A stretch of 64,000 nucleotides of DNA. It comes from Liquidambar formosana. Lineage: Eukaryota > Streptophyta > Magnoliopsida > Saxifragales > Altingiaceae. Position 1 is the stretch's first letter; the number at the start of each line of letters is the position of its first letter. The stretch spans positions 32,155,695 through 32,219,694 of the forward strand of contig CM077831.1 of assembly GCA_039720395.1 (NCBI GenBank), written 5' to 3'. The position numbers were made by a program, and so were the translations under genes. This document shows, one piece after another, positions 40,614-54,470 of the stretch. The notes beneath the pieces were generated by a model. That model was not told where the DNA came from, searched no databases, and saw only the letters and a list, made by a program, of their open reading frames with translations.

Positions 40614-43230
40614 CTATGTCTCACTCTATCTTTATATCTGTATATATCTCTGTTCTATGATCAATCCGGCATCGGTACGGCGCAGTTTTGTGGATTGGGC
40701 TAGGATATGGGTACTGTGTCACTCGCCGGCGGTTAATCGGAGTTTTTCCCGGCGAGAGCCGGGTGTGCGGCGTAGGCGACCTGCTTGAAGAAAGGCTCCA
40801 AAGAGGGTATTTAGAGGAGAGAGAGAGAGAGTTTTGGTCTAAGTGGTGTTGGAAAGCGAACTGAGGATACTTATACAGAGGATGAAGGACAGATTTGCCC
40901 TGAGGTGAATTTTGAAATAGCGGATTTGTTACCATATCTTGGTTTTTATTTTATTTTATTTTATTTTTTCACCGTTTTATTTTAAGAACTAAGAAATTGA
41001 TGTTAAATAGAAAGTAAGAATCATATCATAGATGGAAGCTTTGTTTTCCTTTTTTGGTGTAAGTTATTGCCATTGTATTAGGGAGATATTACGAATATAC
41101 CATTCTAAATTTTTTTTTTTTTTTTTGTGGAAAAGTCAGTTACCATATTTGAAAAGTGCAAGTAATTATTTGACATTTTGACTCATTGATTGAGACCTTT
41201 CCAATTGTGATTGCTCTAATACAATGCATGCTCTTTAAATAGAGTAATAGAAATGCATTTTTTTATGTGTGAATTGCATAGTAAATTATACATGTAAATA
41301 GATTCGTATGTCTGTATGATAAATTACTATTGAAGGTTTTTGTCAATTCGAATGAATAGGTGATTATTGGTACTCACGTCGTGGTACAATCTTAATAGAT
41401 CAATAGTTGTAATGTAAAAAGTTACTAGCCATCCATATGATTAGTAGAGATTTAAAAAAATTGTTAACTTGGTAGTCTCATGTAAACATGATGTACCGGA
41501 GGACCAATATTAAAACAATGCAATGCCTGTATTGATAGAAAGAAACGAAGTCATTTTTTGAGAGTTTTCTATAAGACCTTAACCCTTAACCAGATACAAA
41601 CCATCTTATGATATTTTTGTAATCGGGTTGATAATGCTTGTCAACAATGTAACTAAAAACATGAAAAACCAAAAAAAACAAAAAACAAAAAAACCAAAAC
41701 AAAAACAAAAATTGGTGAACCATGAATTCTGTTGTCTAATAATACATGGCATTGGTTGAGTTCCTAAATAAATTGTCAACAAGATACATCCTAAGTTGTC
41801 TCATTGGCCAAGTGACTTGGATAGACGTAGAGAGTCATAATTTCATGTTAATGTGACCCTTATGCATCTATAGTTGATGTTGACAATTCTAGCAAAATGA
41901 CTTAAAAAAATGAAAAAGGGCAACAATGGTGAACCAGTGATTTTACTGTAAAAAAATAACTAATATAAGATACTAACATAGTTCCTAAAATGGTTTGTAA
42001 AGAGATGCATCCCTCGTACTGTCTATGTAGGTTGGAACTGAAAGTGACTTACCTAACATAATGATATATAAACTAGCAAAATGTCCTAATTGCCTATTAG
42101 CAAGTTTATTAATCTAAAGAAGCCATGCTCAGCATGCTAATTAAGTATCTAAAGGTCAAGAATGACTTGTGCTTTCTTTGTCTTTTCCCCCCTTTGAGGT
42201 GTACTCAATCATGAGTGAATGTAGACCAAGGTTTGAACTTGTGATGTACTCAAGTTTTGGGACCAAATGTGGTTTCAAAAACATCACAATTTGATAATTT
42301 CGCTCTAATCATTTCATCAAATTCAAATCGCTACCATAACGTGGTGTAATAGTTTGTCAATCCAACATCTGCCATTCATAAACATGATTTGTTTATAACG
42401 ATATATTGAATAAATGTTATTGTGTTAGTTAATAGTATGATGAACACAATACCGTTCCTTATAAACATAGTCTGTGTGTTTTACGTTGAGACAAATAGAC
42501 TCCTAAACATGAAGTCAACCTTAGCATAACCCAATATGAGACCCATCAAATCTAATTTTACAACCGATGGCATTATAGCCTAATGACATTACTCTCTTGT
42601 TTTGAGAGATGAGATTATGATTTTCAAGTTTGTATCATTATGTAAGTTACATGATGTTCTTATCCCATACCATTTTTTTTTCTTTCAGTATAGGGAGACT
42701 TTTTTTTTTCCTTATTTTTTTTTTTTTAGGGTCAAATATAATAATTAAACTCATAACCACTACCCACTAATGTCATGCCCGTACCACTAGTAAGAGAAGG
42801 AAAACATTTTTTTCTTATGGGTCAAAGTATAAAAAGAAGGAAAACATTTCATAAATGGATTTTGAATCCAAAATTTCAACCCCCTTTTCAAACAAAATCA
42901 TCACGAGTATCTTCAATCTAAATAAAGCCAATAAGGGAAAAGAAAACCTGCCAGAATGGAGGAAAAAAAAAGAAAAGAAAAAAAGAGTCTAAATTTGGTA
43001 CTAGGTGACATTTTCGCAAAGGAACCCCACTAATGAACAACCTATAAATTGAAAACAATTCCAACAAAGGAGGACTCATGTGTCATTTAGTCAAAAGGGC
43101 AATATAGGCATCAGAAAAAAGATGGTGTGCTAGGGGAATGGTTTGATTCTCACTCCCTATATTTATTTAGAAGGGCATTGGTATTAAAAAAAAAAAAAAG
43201 GGGAAGGGCATTACTATGGTATTAGAAGAT
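40614..43230. other. HKL promoter/leader and intergenic sequence
   Basis: The first ~300 bp upstream of the HKL start (to about 40920), with a GA run at 40818-40831 and a CGCCGGCGG patch near 40722, is probably 5' UTR and proximal promoter. The remainder is AT-rich with A runs and no recognised gene. Confidence 0.5.
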
Positions 43231-43234
43231 AGAC

Positions 43235-43505
43235 AGAAAAGTGGAACGGCGACGGTAGCTGCGTTTCCGCCGCCGTACGTGTCCAGCTGTCTTCCGCTAA
43301 TTCCAGCTAAGCACGAAAATAAAGCTATCATCACCATACGATCCGAACTTTTCCTTTCTCCGATATTTTTTTTCTTTTTCTTTTTTATTTTTTCCGTAAT
43401 AACTATACGGAACAATAAATACACCCAAATTCGCACGCTCCCTCGTGACACAAGCGCCGTAGCGCGCCATCACCGAGCCAAGCGGCTCCATTTTTATCCT
43501 CTGAG
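43235..43505. other. CpG-richer island without a gene
   Basis: AACGGCGACGG, CGCCGCCGTACGTGTCC, CGTGACACAAGCGCCGTAGC and GAGCCAAGCGG stand out from the AT-rich surroundings. The reading frames on both strands (up to 98 codons) lack any family signature and span a T-rich run. It could be a promoter remnant. Confidence 0.35.
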
Positions 43506-43509
43506 ACAT

Positions 43510-46500
43510 TAAAAATGAAAAAGAAAAATTGCCGTTTTTCCGCTAGATTTTCATTTTTTTTAAATTTTAAATGATGTTGATTTTTAATATTTTTGTCGTC
43601 TTACAATGCTAATTCTTTCGTTATCCATTAAAAGAATCATTGATTTTTTCGATAGGACTATAATTTTGTAACATCCCAATAAAAAAAAGAAACCAATAAA
43701 ATACGAACGAAGGGAGTATATCATTATAGTACTTTAAAAGGAATTTTTTTCCCTCGAGTTAAATTTTTCCAACTTTATATGGTCAACTTACATGACATCT
43801 AATGAGTTGAGCTTATGTAGTAGTTCAAGGGATTAGTTCAAGTGGCAAATCAAGCACGAATGAGTGCCTTGGAAGGTATGGGTTTTGTGTTTGAAATTAT
43901 ACTTGCATAATAATTTTTCTGGAGTAGTCTTACCCTTTATTTGGTTCATAGATTCTACCAAGGAAAAAAAAAAAAAAAAAAAGGAAGGAAAAAAAAATGA
44001 GAAGGAAAGAAAATGAAAAGAAAACATAAAATTATATAAAGTCAAAATTATTCTAATTCTTATTCTTCTCCCAATTTTCTATTGCAATTAAATAAAAAAA
44101 AGTATAATTATTTATATTTTATTTGTTTTCATTGATAAAATACGCGAACTAAATAAAGCCTTAGAGTTTGGGATCATATGGTAATTACCCCATACGAGTA
44201 AAATAGGGTTACACGAGTAGTTCCTTATTTTTAGCTTAAATTTGAAACATATGTTATTTCAATTTTTTTTTAATTGGTAACAATAGTTATAAGTAGTAGA
44301 AATGATAATTTCTGAGAAATATAAGTAAGATTTGACCGTTCAGCTAACCCTGTCAAAGCCATACAAGTTATACAGTGTCACTCTTGAAAAGATGACGTAT
44401 TAAATTAGATTATGCTAATCTCTTTAAGCCGTTCAATTGTTACGGCATGGTAGGGCATAATCATAAGTCATAACCGCCCAAGTTGCAAAAGTTTTTCAAC
44501 GAAAGAAAAGTTCTTCGAAATTCGTATAAAGATTTTCCACAAAGGGAATAGGCTCACCCCAAATAAGGTGGGGCCTGTTCCTATGTGAGTTCAGTCTTCT
44601 TTTTTATTTTTATTTTTTATTTCTTCTTCTTTTTCATTTTAAAAATATTGCTCTTGAAGCATCAAGTTGTTGACTCAACAGTTGTTAAGATTTGGTTCGT
44701 GAACAGGTTTTTTTCAAGCACGTGCACAATTTGGACTGCTCAACTGTTACCCATGAGGACCATAGCCTTTATGAGAAAGGATCATTAATCAAATATCAAC
44801 CGTTGGATCGCGATATAATTGCTCATTAATAACTTTTATTTATAATAAATAAATGAAGGGCTAATTTATTAGGCTGTGAGCGAGGCGTTTTGGTCGACCA
44901 CCGGATATGCTCTTTCGGTGCGAAAGCTGCCACGCTACCTCACTAGGAAAAACAATCGTGTGACTCACGTGTAATTATAATTTTGACAATTGGGTAATAT
45001 TTTGTACATGAAAAATGATTCTTAGCTCAATGAGTAAGATCATGATATTTTTGTAAATATAACAATTAATGTATAACAATTTTCTATTCTCATGGGATAC
45101 CAATATTTTCTATAAAAATGCAATAACTGTTTTTTTGAAAGGGTCCGATTTCGATAAAAATTATATTTTTAGATTGTACTCATCAAGAGCTTCAAAACAA
45201 AACCCTATGTTGACTAGGAAATTTTATATATAAAAAATTCGAAGTTAAATCAAAAATCAAATTAAGTTTAATATAACTTAAAAATCAAGTTAAATTTACG
45301 TTGAAAATCAAGTTAAATTTACTTTGAAAATATTCCACATCTATCTCTACTGAAAATCATTACTGACCAAAAGGCTTGAAACAGTTATGTGGTAAGGATA
45401 TTTTGGTCAAATCAGCTAAGTAGGATAACGTCAGTTTAACAGTGCAATTTGACAACAGAAGATTTCTTTCATTACTAGATAGTAGGCTAACGTGTTGGTT
45501 TTACCACTTTGGTCCTATATAGCTAGGGTTGTTTGTATATATAATAATATAAGGCTAGATCTATGGCCAATGGGCATAAATTTTGCTCTTCCTTTTTTTT
45601 TTTTAAACGTAATTTTGAAGTTATGAGCCATTAGAATAACTAAATTTTGCAAAATCTAATAGTTTAAGAATCATGTAAAATAATTGAGTGTAAAAAATGA
45701 ATTTATGATTGAATTGTTAGGAATTTAACGACCAAATTTTGACTTAAAACAAACTTTATTCTCCGAACGATTATTGAATTATTTATTAGTCTATATTTTG
45801 TAAGATTTAGATTTCATTAAATATATTTTGGTCCATTTCAATTTAATTTGAGCATCACAATTGTGCTTACTATAAAAACAAACGATGTGGGTTTAAGATG
45901 AACCAAAAATTAAAGATTTGAGCATTTGTATTCATTGAATTATAAGTGCTGGTATGCCAAGAAGGCGGTTAGGGTTAATTGGTGGTTGGAGGTTTAAGAG
46001 CCAATGATAGAAGTAGTGGAGATGTTTCGAAAGTGGTCCATCATATTCTCTTCTTGGTGCCTTTTGAAGGGAGAAAATAATAGAATTTTTTTGGTGATGT
46101 TGAGATTTCTTTGGTCGATTTGAACTCCCTTTCCATCAGAAAGCTCTTTATTTGAAAATCCGTCGGAAGCCAATGAAATCGATCGAATACTCTTTTCTAC
46201 AAATTTTTGAATATCATAAGATCCAAGATTGGACCTTCTTTTTCTATTTCTGTTTTTGTTTATTTTCATCTTATCTACCTTGGTTCTCTCTCTCTCACCT
46301 TTTTTTTTTTTTTTTTGGTTCTTCTGATAGACAGAGATAAAAGAAGACAAGACAAACATCATTCATCAAATGAAAGAAGTCACTCTATACTGAGAGTCTT
46401 TTATTTTTTAGAATACAGTAACTTTTTGAGAAAAAGAAAAAAAAAACGATATTATCAAAGAGAAAAGAGTTTGAGACAACGAAGATTGATTCAGAAAATC

Positions 46501-47290
46501 TTCCATTGATTTTTAGTGTTGGTAATATTCTTTGCGGGTTCAACTAGCTTAAAATCTGGTGAAAATCTTCCACACGTCCAAGATCACGAAAATTGACAGA
46601 CATGATCACAAAGATGAATATTATTGCCAGAAATGTCATCGGTTTGGAAATTTCAAAAATAATCCTATACCATATGTACATCGTGTTTAATTCTGCATTT
46701 CATTTTCTTTGGTGATTTCATTCTTTTATGATGGTCCGAATATCAGACAAAATGAAGTCATTATTTAAATTTAGTTTTGCTTTTCCCTTCCTTTTTTTTT
46801 TTTTTTTGGGGGTGGGGTTGTGGTTTTCTAAATTTTTTGAGTCGATGCTACCTAAGAATAGAACTCCCACACCCCAAAATTCAGTCATGCCATTTTTGTA
46901 CCGTTATGTTACATCAATTACATGTGTTATTGAGATTTCTATTTTTGATGGCAGCGTTTTAGTGATGGTAGAATAACACAACGGGCCTACAGCTACAAGA
47001 ACGAGGAGATAGATCCTGAGTTTACTATTAGGTTGGTGTTGGAATCACCGTAAAGTTTCCTCCCCTAGTCACCTCATTAAAAGACTATATATATATATAT
47101 AAATATTTTTTTTTGAATATGAGTAATACACTCACACCAAGACAGCAATCAAAACCAAAATCTTCTCGAATTTCAAGTTCGATCTTATTGAAATGAGACA
47201 TTGTCATTAGGTCCGAAAGCTATTGTCTTAAACCTCTAAGTAGTTAGGGAAAAAGAAGAAACATAAACTAGTTCTAACCCCATATAATAT
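43510..47290. other. Gene-poor intergenic sequence
   Basis: AT-rich with many A or T runs. At 46606-46660 the plus strand can be read DEYYCQKCHRFGNFKNN, faintly like a retroviral-type zinc knuckle without its histidine. A minus-strand frame at 45994-46362 has no recognisable family. No supported gene. Confidence 0.5.
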
Positions 47291-47298
47291 ATATATAT

Positions 47299-47685
47299 AT
47301 AGTCTCTTTCTTATGAGGTTAACCTAACTTAATTTTACGTTAGGTCACCTTTCAATATTTTATTTCTGATTTTTATTTTTCAAAACCAACCGTTGGATTA
47401 GATCTACTTCATGTAAAGGTTACACATACTAAAAATCAAGTTGGTCCGAGATTAAAAACTACTTCATTCATAAATGTCTAAAATGAGTGATTATCATTGG
47501 TTAAAAAATGCAATTTTTGGATTGAATAGCAATTAGTCTCAGATCAACTTGATTTTTGATATGCATCACCTACATGATAAGGTTATCTAATCTAACGGTT
47601 GGTTTCGTAAAATATGAATCACATGTATAGTTTTGAAGGGTGACCTAACATCAAGTGAGGTTAAGTTAATCTCATAACAAAAAGA

Positions 47686-47690
<5 letters not shown>
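47299..47690. mobile_element. ~390-bp foldback MITE inserted in a (TA)n tract
   Basis: The left arm (AGTCTCTTTCTTATGAGGTT ... GTTAGGTCACC ... AAACCAACCGTTGGATTAGA ... AAAAATCAAGTTG) is mirrored almost completely by the right arm (CAACTTGATTTTTGAT ... TCTAATCTAACGGTTGGTTT ... GGTGACCTAAC ... AACTTAATCTCATAAC-like ... AGACTCTA). About 190 bp per arm pairs at roughly 80 percent. Both sides abut TA repeats, so a TA target duplication cannot be distinguished from the repeat. A transcript would make a long imperfect hairpin. Confidence 0.8.
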
Positions 47691-47725
<35 letters not shown>

Positions 47726-50700
47726 GAGTTTGGGTTTGGGTTTTGCTTTTTCCCCCTCCAACCTATATATCAAACGGAGAATAAATCAAATAGTTAATTC
47801 CTTTTTCTTCTTTTTTTTTGGGTGTAGGGGGTGGGGGGAGTTTGTTTTGTCGCCCCTCCAGCCTATCAAACAAAGAATAAATCAAATAGTAAAAAAAGTC
47901 CAAATATTTTACAGGTCATAAGTTAATTTTATTAATTTATAATTTGGTCATTGAGGAGAGCCCGCCAGATGTACCATTGGGCTACACCATGGGAGTAGTC
48001 CCTCTCCCCTTTTCCTAAATCCCTTCATCCCAAGATTTGAAAACTGGAACCCAAGTGGCCAAGAGTTCCCCTCATAAGAAAAGGGAGAGAGATATGAGAT
48101 ATGAGATATGCAGCACTAGCTAAAAGATGCTAAAAGGAGAGGTGGGGACTGGAAAGCGAAGGAGCCAGGGGAGCTTTAGGAGGTGTCACACTTCTCCAAC
48201 CCTAGAATTCCCACAACAAAAAGAGAGTCACCAAAACTTTGTTTTACATCTCAAGTGGGGTTTTGACTGAAGGTACCATCCACCAAGGTAGAGTTAACCT
48301 AAAGGGATATTCCACATCAAATTCCTATTACACACGCTAATCAGTAATCATAGATATATTTGTCGCTGCTCTCGTCGCTTTTATGTGAATTTCTTAATCA
48401 TTATTTGACTTTAATTTGACCAATGAAAACCTCAGCATGGCACCCAAAACCCTTTTTATTTATTTATTTATTATTAAATTGAATAATCCAATCCAACCAT
48501 TCAAATTCGTAAAGCACATCTCTTCTATCTGTGGATTTTTCTTACAAAAGTGTCCTCACCACCTTTTCGTGACAAAACCACCTTTTGAATATTCTTAATC
48601 TTTCTTTAATATAGTAGGGCTGAAAGAAGGCCTACGAACTCTATTAATGTAAATTGTTTATAATAATGTGGGGTTATGTTGAAACACCACATGTTGATTT
48701 GGATTAATTAGCGTGGATATGGTTTGGATGCACCTTATCAATGTGGGCCTATCATGATGTGCCGTGTCGGAAATTATCATTTGACTAAGCATATATTTGT
48801 CACTAAATTAAGTGAATGGCCATATATGCGTGACCCATGCGAATCTTATGACGTGGTGGAGTGGACGTAATATTGGATGTAGACTCATTTTAATTATTAT
48901 AAATTTTATAATAAAAAAGAATTATATGTTATTATGAATTTACTATTATTATTTTGGTATAATTAGGAGAGTTTTAAATCCTTAATCTATCATAATCCAA
49001 CTCTATAGCCTTAACCCCGCCTTCCCTCACCATTGGACTTTAGGGTTTTTCTTCCAACATGAAAGTTTTAAAAAGTTGGCATGAATGGCATTCCTCATCA
49101 AGACCCTCCACGAGTCCTAAAGAATAAATAAATATAAAGTATAAAATATATAGAAAAATCCCCATCGATACTCTCCGGCCCTAGAATGAAAACTAGGACG
49201 GTGGGTGTGATCCACGCCACGCACATGGAAAAAGTGGTGACTGTTAGGTTTGAAGAACTAATTGACTTTCAAATAACCTGAAACAATTATTATTGTTATG
49301 CCAAATTTTGATAACTTGTTCTTGCTTCCAAACAGCCAGATTTAAGATATCATCATTTGATATTTTCAAGTATGGAGGGCAAGCCCAAGGGCAAGGGCTC
49401 TTCTGGCAGGATTCGGATTTAGTGCAGTTGACTATTTTTATTGCATGGTGTAGTAAATATAGGATCGATGACACGTGGGCATGTAGAAGAAATGAAAGGC
49501 TGTTATGCGTTGGGTATCAAATGAATCTTTCGAATTTCAACCCTCTATTTCTTCTCCTTGTTACGTGTCATCAATCCAACGTTTGTTGCATCATGCAATA
49601 ACTGCACTAAATCCAAATCTTCTTCTTGTTGTATATGAAGAAGGCTTATACGTAACTGCCAAATATCTCTTTTATAATTGTAAGAACGCCCTTCAATCCG
49701 AAAAACTTAAACTATTAGGGAATGAGTTGACAATTTATATCAAGCTAACAATTAACATGTAAATCCAAATATTACTTACCAAAAAAAGAAAAAAAATAAT
49801 CCAAATATACACTTTTGTAACATGATGTGGCAGTTGATCGATGATTGGTTAGTGCAAAGACCTTGTGAAGTATGATTTATTATTTTATGCCGCCCTCACA
49901 TAATTAAACCTAAGAGCCTAACATTGCAGACCATCATGTCCTAAAAAGGTCAAGAGGCTTGACCTATGGGCTAATGGCTAATAAATATTTATGCGTATTA
50001 TAAAATCTGTAACAACTCCAATGGGATGATACGATCTAGGAAGTCACAGTCAATGACTTAGCATAACAAATGGAGTGAAAATGAGGTTTAATAGATCATA
50101 GACTAAGACAGCCACCCAAACAAAACCATGTCAAGCAATTTTCACGTGTCCTCTAATTTGTTAGGACTTAGTTCCTGTCAGTCCAGTGCCCTCTCCGATT
50201 GGGCAGATGGCTAATCACTGCACCCACTGTTTTGGTGAATCTAAGTGCCAAAGGACCTTTTGCAAGGATGCTTCAAATGGTCAAGCATTATGGCTTATGA
50301 ACAAAGGTTTTGTGACCAATTTTTGAGATGTTTTCTTATCCAATGGTCCAAATTTATGGGGCACATGTCTATTATTTGTGGAGAATAGTTTGATTTAATT
50401 CAAATTCAACAACACTAGGCCAAAGGCACATCAAATTTTTCCCCAAAAAGTCATAGGTAAATCTTCCTTTCAATTCTGGTTACGTCAACTAGAATCCACT
50501 CTTAAACCTCGAACTTCCATCTATGTTAAAATGAAAATAGAGTTATCACATAAACTACAAGGCCTATGGTGGTAGGCCCATTTTTAAGATATAAGATATG
50601 AAAAGTTGAAAACTCATGAAAGGCATTTTGGGCATGCTTAGAGAGACCTTATAAACACTTCTTTTATGACAAAATTTTAATTTTTGTTATTTATTTCTTT

Positions 50701-50880
50701 GATATCCCTCTAAAATATTGAACCAATTACAGCTCCTTAAATTAAATTAAATTAGGTGGAAAGATGGTTGTAAAAACTTGTACTCATGAATTGAATCATC
50801 TTCCACGTTCACCGTCCAGTCACCGTCATATGTTTGTCAAAATTCATTCTTCTTGAAAATATGTGATCCACATTGACCCG
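47691..50880. other. Gene-poor intergenic sequence
   Basis: Begins with a (TA)n run and two related segments (near 47755-47790 and 47860-47890, CAAACGGAGAATAAATCAAA / CAAAGAATAAATCAAATAG). The rest holds no recognised gene or element end. Overlapping reading frames at 49244-49762 lack any family features. Confidence 0.5.
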
Positions 50881-50882
50881 GT

Positions 50883-50885
<3 letters not shown>

Positions 50886-50936
<51 letters not shown>

Positions 50937-51081
50937 GTTTATTAATGAGAAGTAAGAGGTAAATTCAACAACCTGCCGACCAAAAGTGCAAATGCATGGG
51001 TCAGGATCTTTGGAGATATTTATGTCCAAAGGCTTTTGAAAATTCCAGTTGTTCCACACAAAATCTAGTCTCTCTCTCTCC

Positions 51082-51121
<40 letters not shown>

Positions 51122-51185
51122 GGGGAGATATTAACGTCTCAAGGCTTTTGGAAATTCCAGTTGTTTCCATCATAGTCAAAGCCTC
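50886..51185. repeat. CT/TA/GA compound microsatellites around a duplicated ~65-bp segment
   Basis: (CT)14(AT)11 at 50886-50935 is followed by GAGATATTTATGTCCAAAGG...TTCCAGTTGTTCC, then a CT-(TA)9-GA palindrome at 51068-51121, then GAGATATTAACGTCTCAAGG...TTCCAGTTGTTTCC. The two 65-bp segments are direct repeats flanking the palindrome. Nearby reading frames are artefacts. Confidence 0.8.
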
Positions 51186-51214
51186 CCCCACCCTTTCTCT
51201 CTCTAGAAATCACC

Positions 51215-51310
51215 AGAGTGCTAGAAAATATATGTTGGCATGAAGCAAGTCACTATCAGACCATATATAGAGTGGGCCAAGGGCCCAACCGAAAGAATCA
51301 ACTCAGGTAG
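51215..51310. repeat. Dispersed ~95-bp repeat, copy 1
   Basis: GTGCTAGAAAATATATGTTGGCATGAAGCAAGT and the following AGACCA...GGGCCAAGGGCCCA recur at 56097-56195. Both copies sit just after CT-rich tracts. The element type is unknown. Confidence 0.75.
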
Positions 51311-52660
51311 ATCACCTTATCATATCCCCACTTGTGTGACTTTAATTCGACCCTGACCGGTGTGCCTTTGCACCAACCAAACCTTTTAGTTTTTGGATTT
51401 GGCACCCCTGCATTCTTTGTCCACACTTTCACCCATCAATTAAATGCCTCATGAGTTGCAATTCCTATTGAATTTAGCCTTATGCATTTGGGTAAACTTA
51501 ACTTGAAGCTCACATCATTCGGTTCAAAGAATTACAATGCCCATATGTTTTTGTTCTTATTTTTTTAGATAATATACGATATCCTAAACCTATTCCTACT
51601 TGAGGTTCATGTTGAGATTTTGGTTCAGACTAATCCCTCGAAATGGATGAAATTACCTGCAAATCCCGTCCATCCAATTATCAGCATATCAATATTCTAT
51701 CCTATGATTTCAGTATATGAATCGTGATCCCTATTCCCTACCCATTTGAAATTCTTACTCCCCTCCTTGAAGTAATATAAAAGAAACTACTGAGTCAAGG
51801 CCAATTTCCAACCACTTGTCCGTTGTCATCTTTGAACCTAATTGTTACTTTTTTAGGTTTCCTTTGTTGATTTGTCCCACCGTTCTAGGAGTTTAATATA
51901 CTTTGTCACCGGTCAAATAAGAAAAAAATAAAAGACCGACTCCTCTCCCATAGCCTAATCTCTTCGCTCCCTAAGGGTAGGGCATTAAATGTAGCATGAT
52001 ATGTTGAAAACCTTTTTCAATCAACGACCCAAATAGGGGACATATGAATATATGATATTAATATAAGCCATGCCAAACTTTAGTTTGAAAATGTCTGACA
52101 CGATATGAATTTAGGGTCCCACAAATGAAAACCGCGGAATTCTTGTACTGTATGAGAGGATGATGATCCTTTTATTTATTTATTTTTTTTTCAACTAAAA
52201 TCCATGGAAAGTCCTTACATCCTATCCCATAATATAAGGTTGTTTTCTTTTCTTTTTTTCCTAATTAGTCTTACTAAAAAGTCCGCAGGAGGTTGTTTTA
52301 TCAGGAAAAAAAATATCCAATAAAAATATATTAAAAATATCCATTGGGCACCCTTTCTCCCTTCCCCCTGTTTTTTTTTTCGGGACTGCGCAAGTGGCTT
52401 GGATGTGCAGAACCAGCCTGGAAATGGCTGCTTCCCCAACAAAAATAAAGTAAATAACATTTATAAAAAAAGCCGAGCCGAGCGGAGCGAAAGCTGAGCC
52501 AAGGAGTGTGTATATGGAAGCCTTTTAAAAGTCTTAGGGTACGCATCTGTGTCAAGTGTCCCATCGCTTCCCGTTCTCTCCTCACCAAACGTCGCTGTCA
52601 AAAACATCGTCGCACGTTGCTAAAATAACAGATCGTGTGTGGTGTGTCGGCACGGCTAGA
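51311..52660. other. Gene-poor intergenic sequence
   Basis: No gene or repeat end recognised. The GC-richer part near 52480-52660 (AGCCGAGCCGAGCGGAGCG, then CGTCGCTGTC) leads into the G-box cluster. Confidence 0.4.
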
Positions 52661-52679
52661 TGGGACCACGCGAGTTGCA

Positions 52680-52925
52680 CGTCCGACACGTGTTTATATC
52701 CCCATTTTGACAGCTCACTACCTATGATTGAGGGACCACTCTATTCCCTTTTCCCATTTTTACCCCTCCATTCCTTGGGCACCGCATTCCCACACGTTTT
52801 TCCGCGTGCCACGTCAGAGCATACATAAGGTGATCACGTGAGATGACATGTCACGCCTCACGTAACGTCGTGTGTTTTGTAGAGGTATGGGGAGTGTGGG
52901 ACCCACGTGCAGTATATATTATTTA
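52680..52925. promoter_or_regulatory. Cluster of G-box/ABRE-type ACGT motifs
   Basis: Three perfect CACGTG cores (52687-52692, 52835-52840, 52904-52909) lie within 225 bp. Further ACGT sites occur at 52794 (CACACGTTT), 52808-52816 (GCCACGTCA) and 52856-52869 (CTCACGTAACGTCG). TCACGTGA at 52834-52841 is fully palindromic. A TATA-like AGTATATATTATT follows at 52911. ACGT cores are bound by plant bZIP and bHLH factors. No coding gene follows on the plus strand for over 4 kb, so the target, if any, is unknown. Confidence 0.4.
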
Positions 52926-54470
52926 TTATTTATTTATTACTATCCTTTTGTAGTGATCTTAATGGTGCAATTATGCACCTATTTTTCCTAATTTTTTAGA
53001 TATGGCTATTTATATATATGGTATGTTCGGTGGTCGTCATGAATTCAACTCAGATTTTTATTAACCTGTTAGATTTGAATTTGGGTTCGTGAGTTTGCTT
53101 TATAATTTGCTCAATAATAAATTCATCATCAATTTATGGACGCATAGGCATCTTGTTGCTATTATGTTCTTTATGTTTTCTTTGTGCATGTGTGTTCTTT
53201 ATGTTTTGCTTTTAAGATTGATTTATTGCATGTCTTTATTTCGCTTTGGCACAACGTCATTCATTTATAATAAAAAAAGGAAAAAAAGAAAGAAAGTATT
53301 TTTTGATGTGATTATTGTCGCATAATTAGAAAACAAATTACAAAAAAATATTTTTAAAAAAATGGATGAATAGCATTACCCTTGTAAAAATATATGAAAA
53401 ATATTAGATACGTATTTATTTGTCTGGACGTCTATTATATAAAGTTATGTTAGATTATCATACTATAGGAAATCAATAGGGCACACCATCCATGCCATGC
53501 ACGTGAAAGATTAAAAGGTTAAGAGTAAGGCTGTGATGGGAGCGGGTTCATGTGCTTACTGTGAATTCTCGTTTTAAGCTCATAAACATGGGATGTGTCA
53601 TGAGTTAAAAATGGTAGGAGCCTACGGTCCAATAAGATTCACCTTGTTGGATTACTTGTATCAAAAGTTAATTGACAATTAATTGTATTAAAAAATAAAA
53701 AATAAAAAATTTCCCTGTTGGACTCAATCAAACTGTTAAGTAATTTTCAAAGGTTTAAGATCCCCGAAATGTCTTCTAAAATAAATATATAAATTCGTTT
53801 TTCGACAAAAAAAAAAAAAAAAAGGAGCATAAATAATACAAAATTCGTTGGTTTGTGAAATTGACAGTTAGACCACGACATGACCAACGAATGGTAGACG
53901 TTGGCGATCTTTTTTTTTTTTTATTCCTCGTTTTGGATTCACACCAAATCATCGTGTGGGGACTAAGGAGCCAACTACTGTTGGAATCCTTAACTAAATT
54001 ATGAAGGCAAATGCATTAGCTCGTGGGAACACGTAGGTCCTAGGGTTCACATTTATATTTCTTCCGTTTGTGTTGGCCAATCTCACCTATAAAACACAAA
54101 TACATGGCACAAATATCGTGGTTGGACAAATCTGTGGTCCTTCAAAGACAAATTAGCTCATGAATAAAGCAAAAAAAACGAAAAGAATAGGTCATAAATA
54201 TACTTGTCACAAAACAACTGTGGGCCTTGTAGCCCAAATGACATCGCTTTCCCCTTAAAGCCCAACACGACTTGTAAACAGTACTTGAACCTAATCAGTG
54301 GGATTGAGTTCACTTTAATCCATGTTTGGATTGTAATGGTGTGAATCTGCTTAACTCATATAATAAATGGGTTGCTTTTTGGTAAATTTGCTCGATTCAT
54401 TTAATAATCATGTCATATTGATCCGATTATAACCCAATGCCTATTAAGCCTGCATCCTTATGTGTATTTT
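52926..54470. other. Gene-poor intergenic sequence
   Basis: AT-rich, with A runs near 53805 and T runs near 53910. The short reading frames have no family features. Confidence 0.5.

Noticed and set aside
45994..46362. 122-codon minus-strand ORF, lysine-rich then mixed composition
   Set aside because: No recognisable domain, no splice context and partly T-run derived. Coding status cannot be supported.
46606..46660. Zinc-knuckle-like peptide CQKCHRFGNFKNN
   Set aside because: The spacing is roughly CX2C-X3-G, but the final His and Cys are missing and no gag context surrounds it. Too weak to call a retroelement.
49244..49762. Overlapping ORFs of 76-102 codons on both strands
   Set aside because: Mutually antisense or frame-overlapping with no family features; no preference for one frame.
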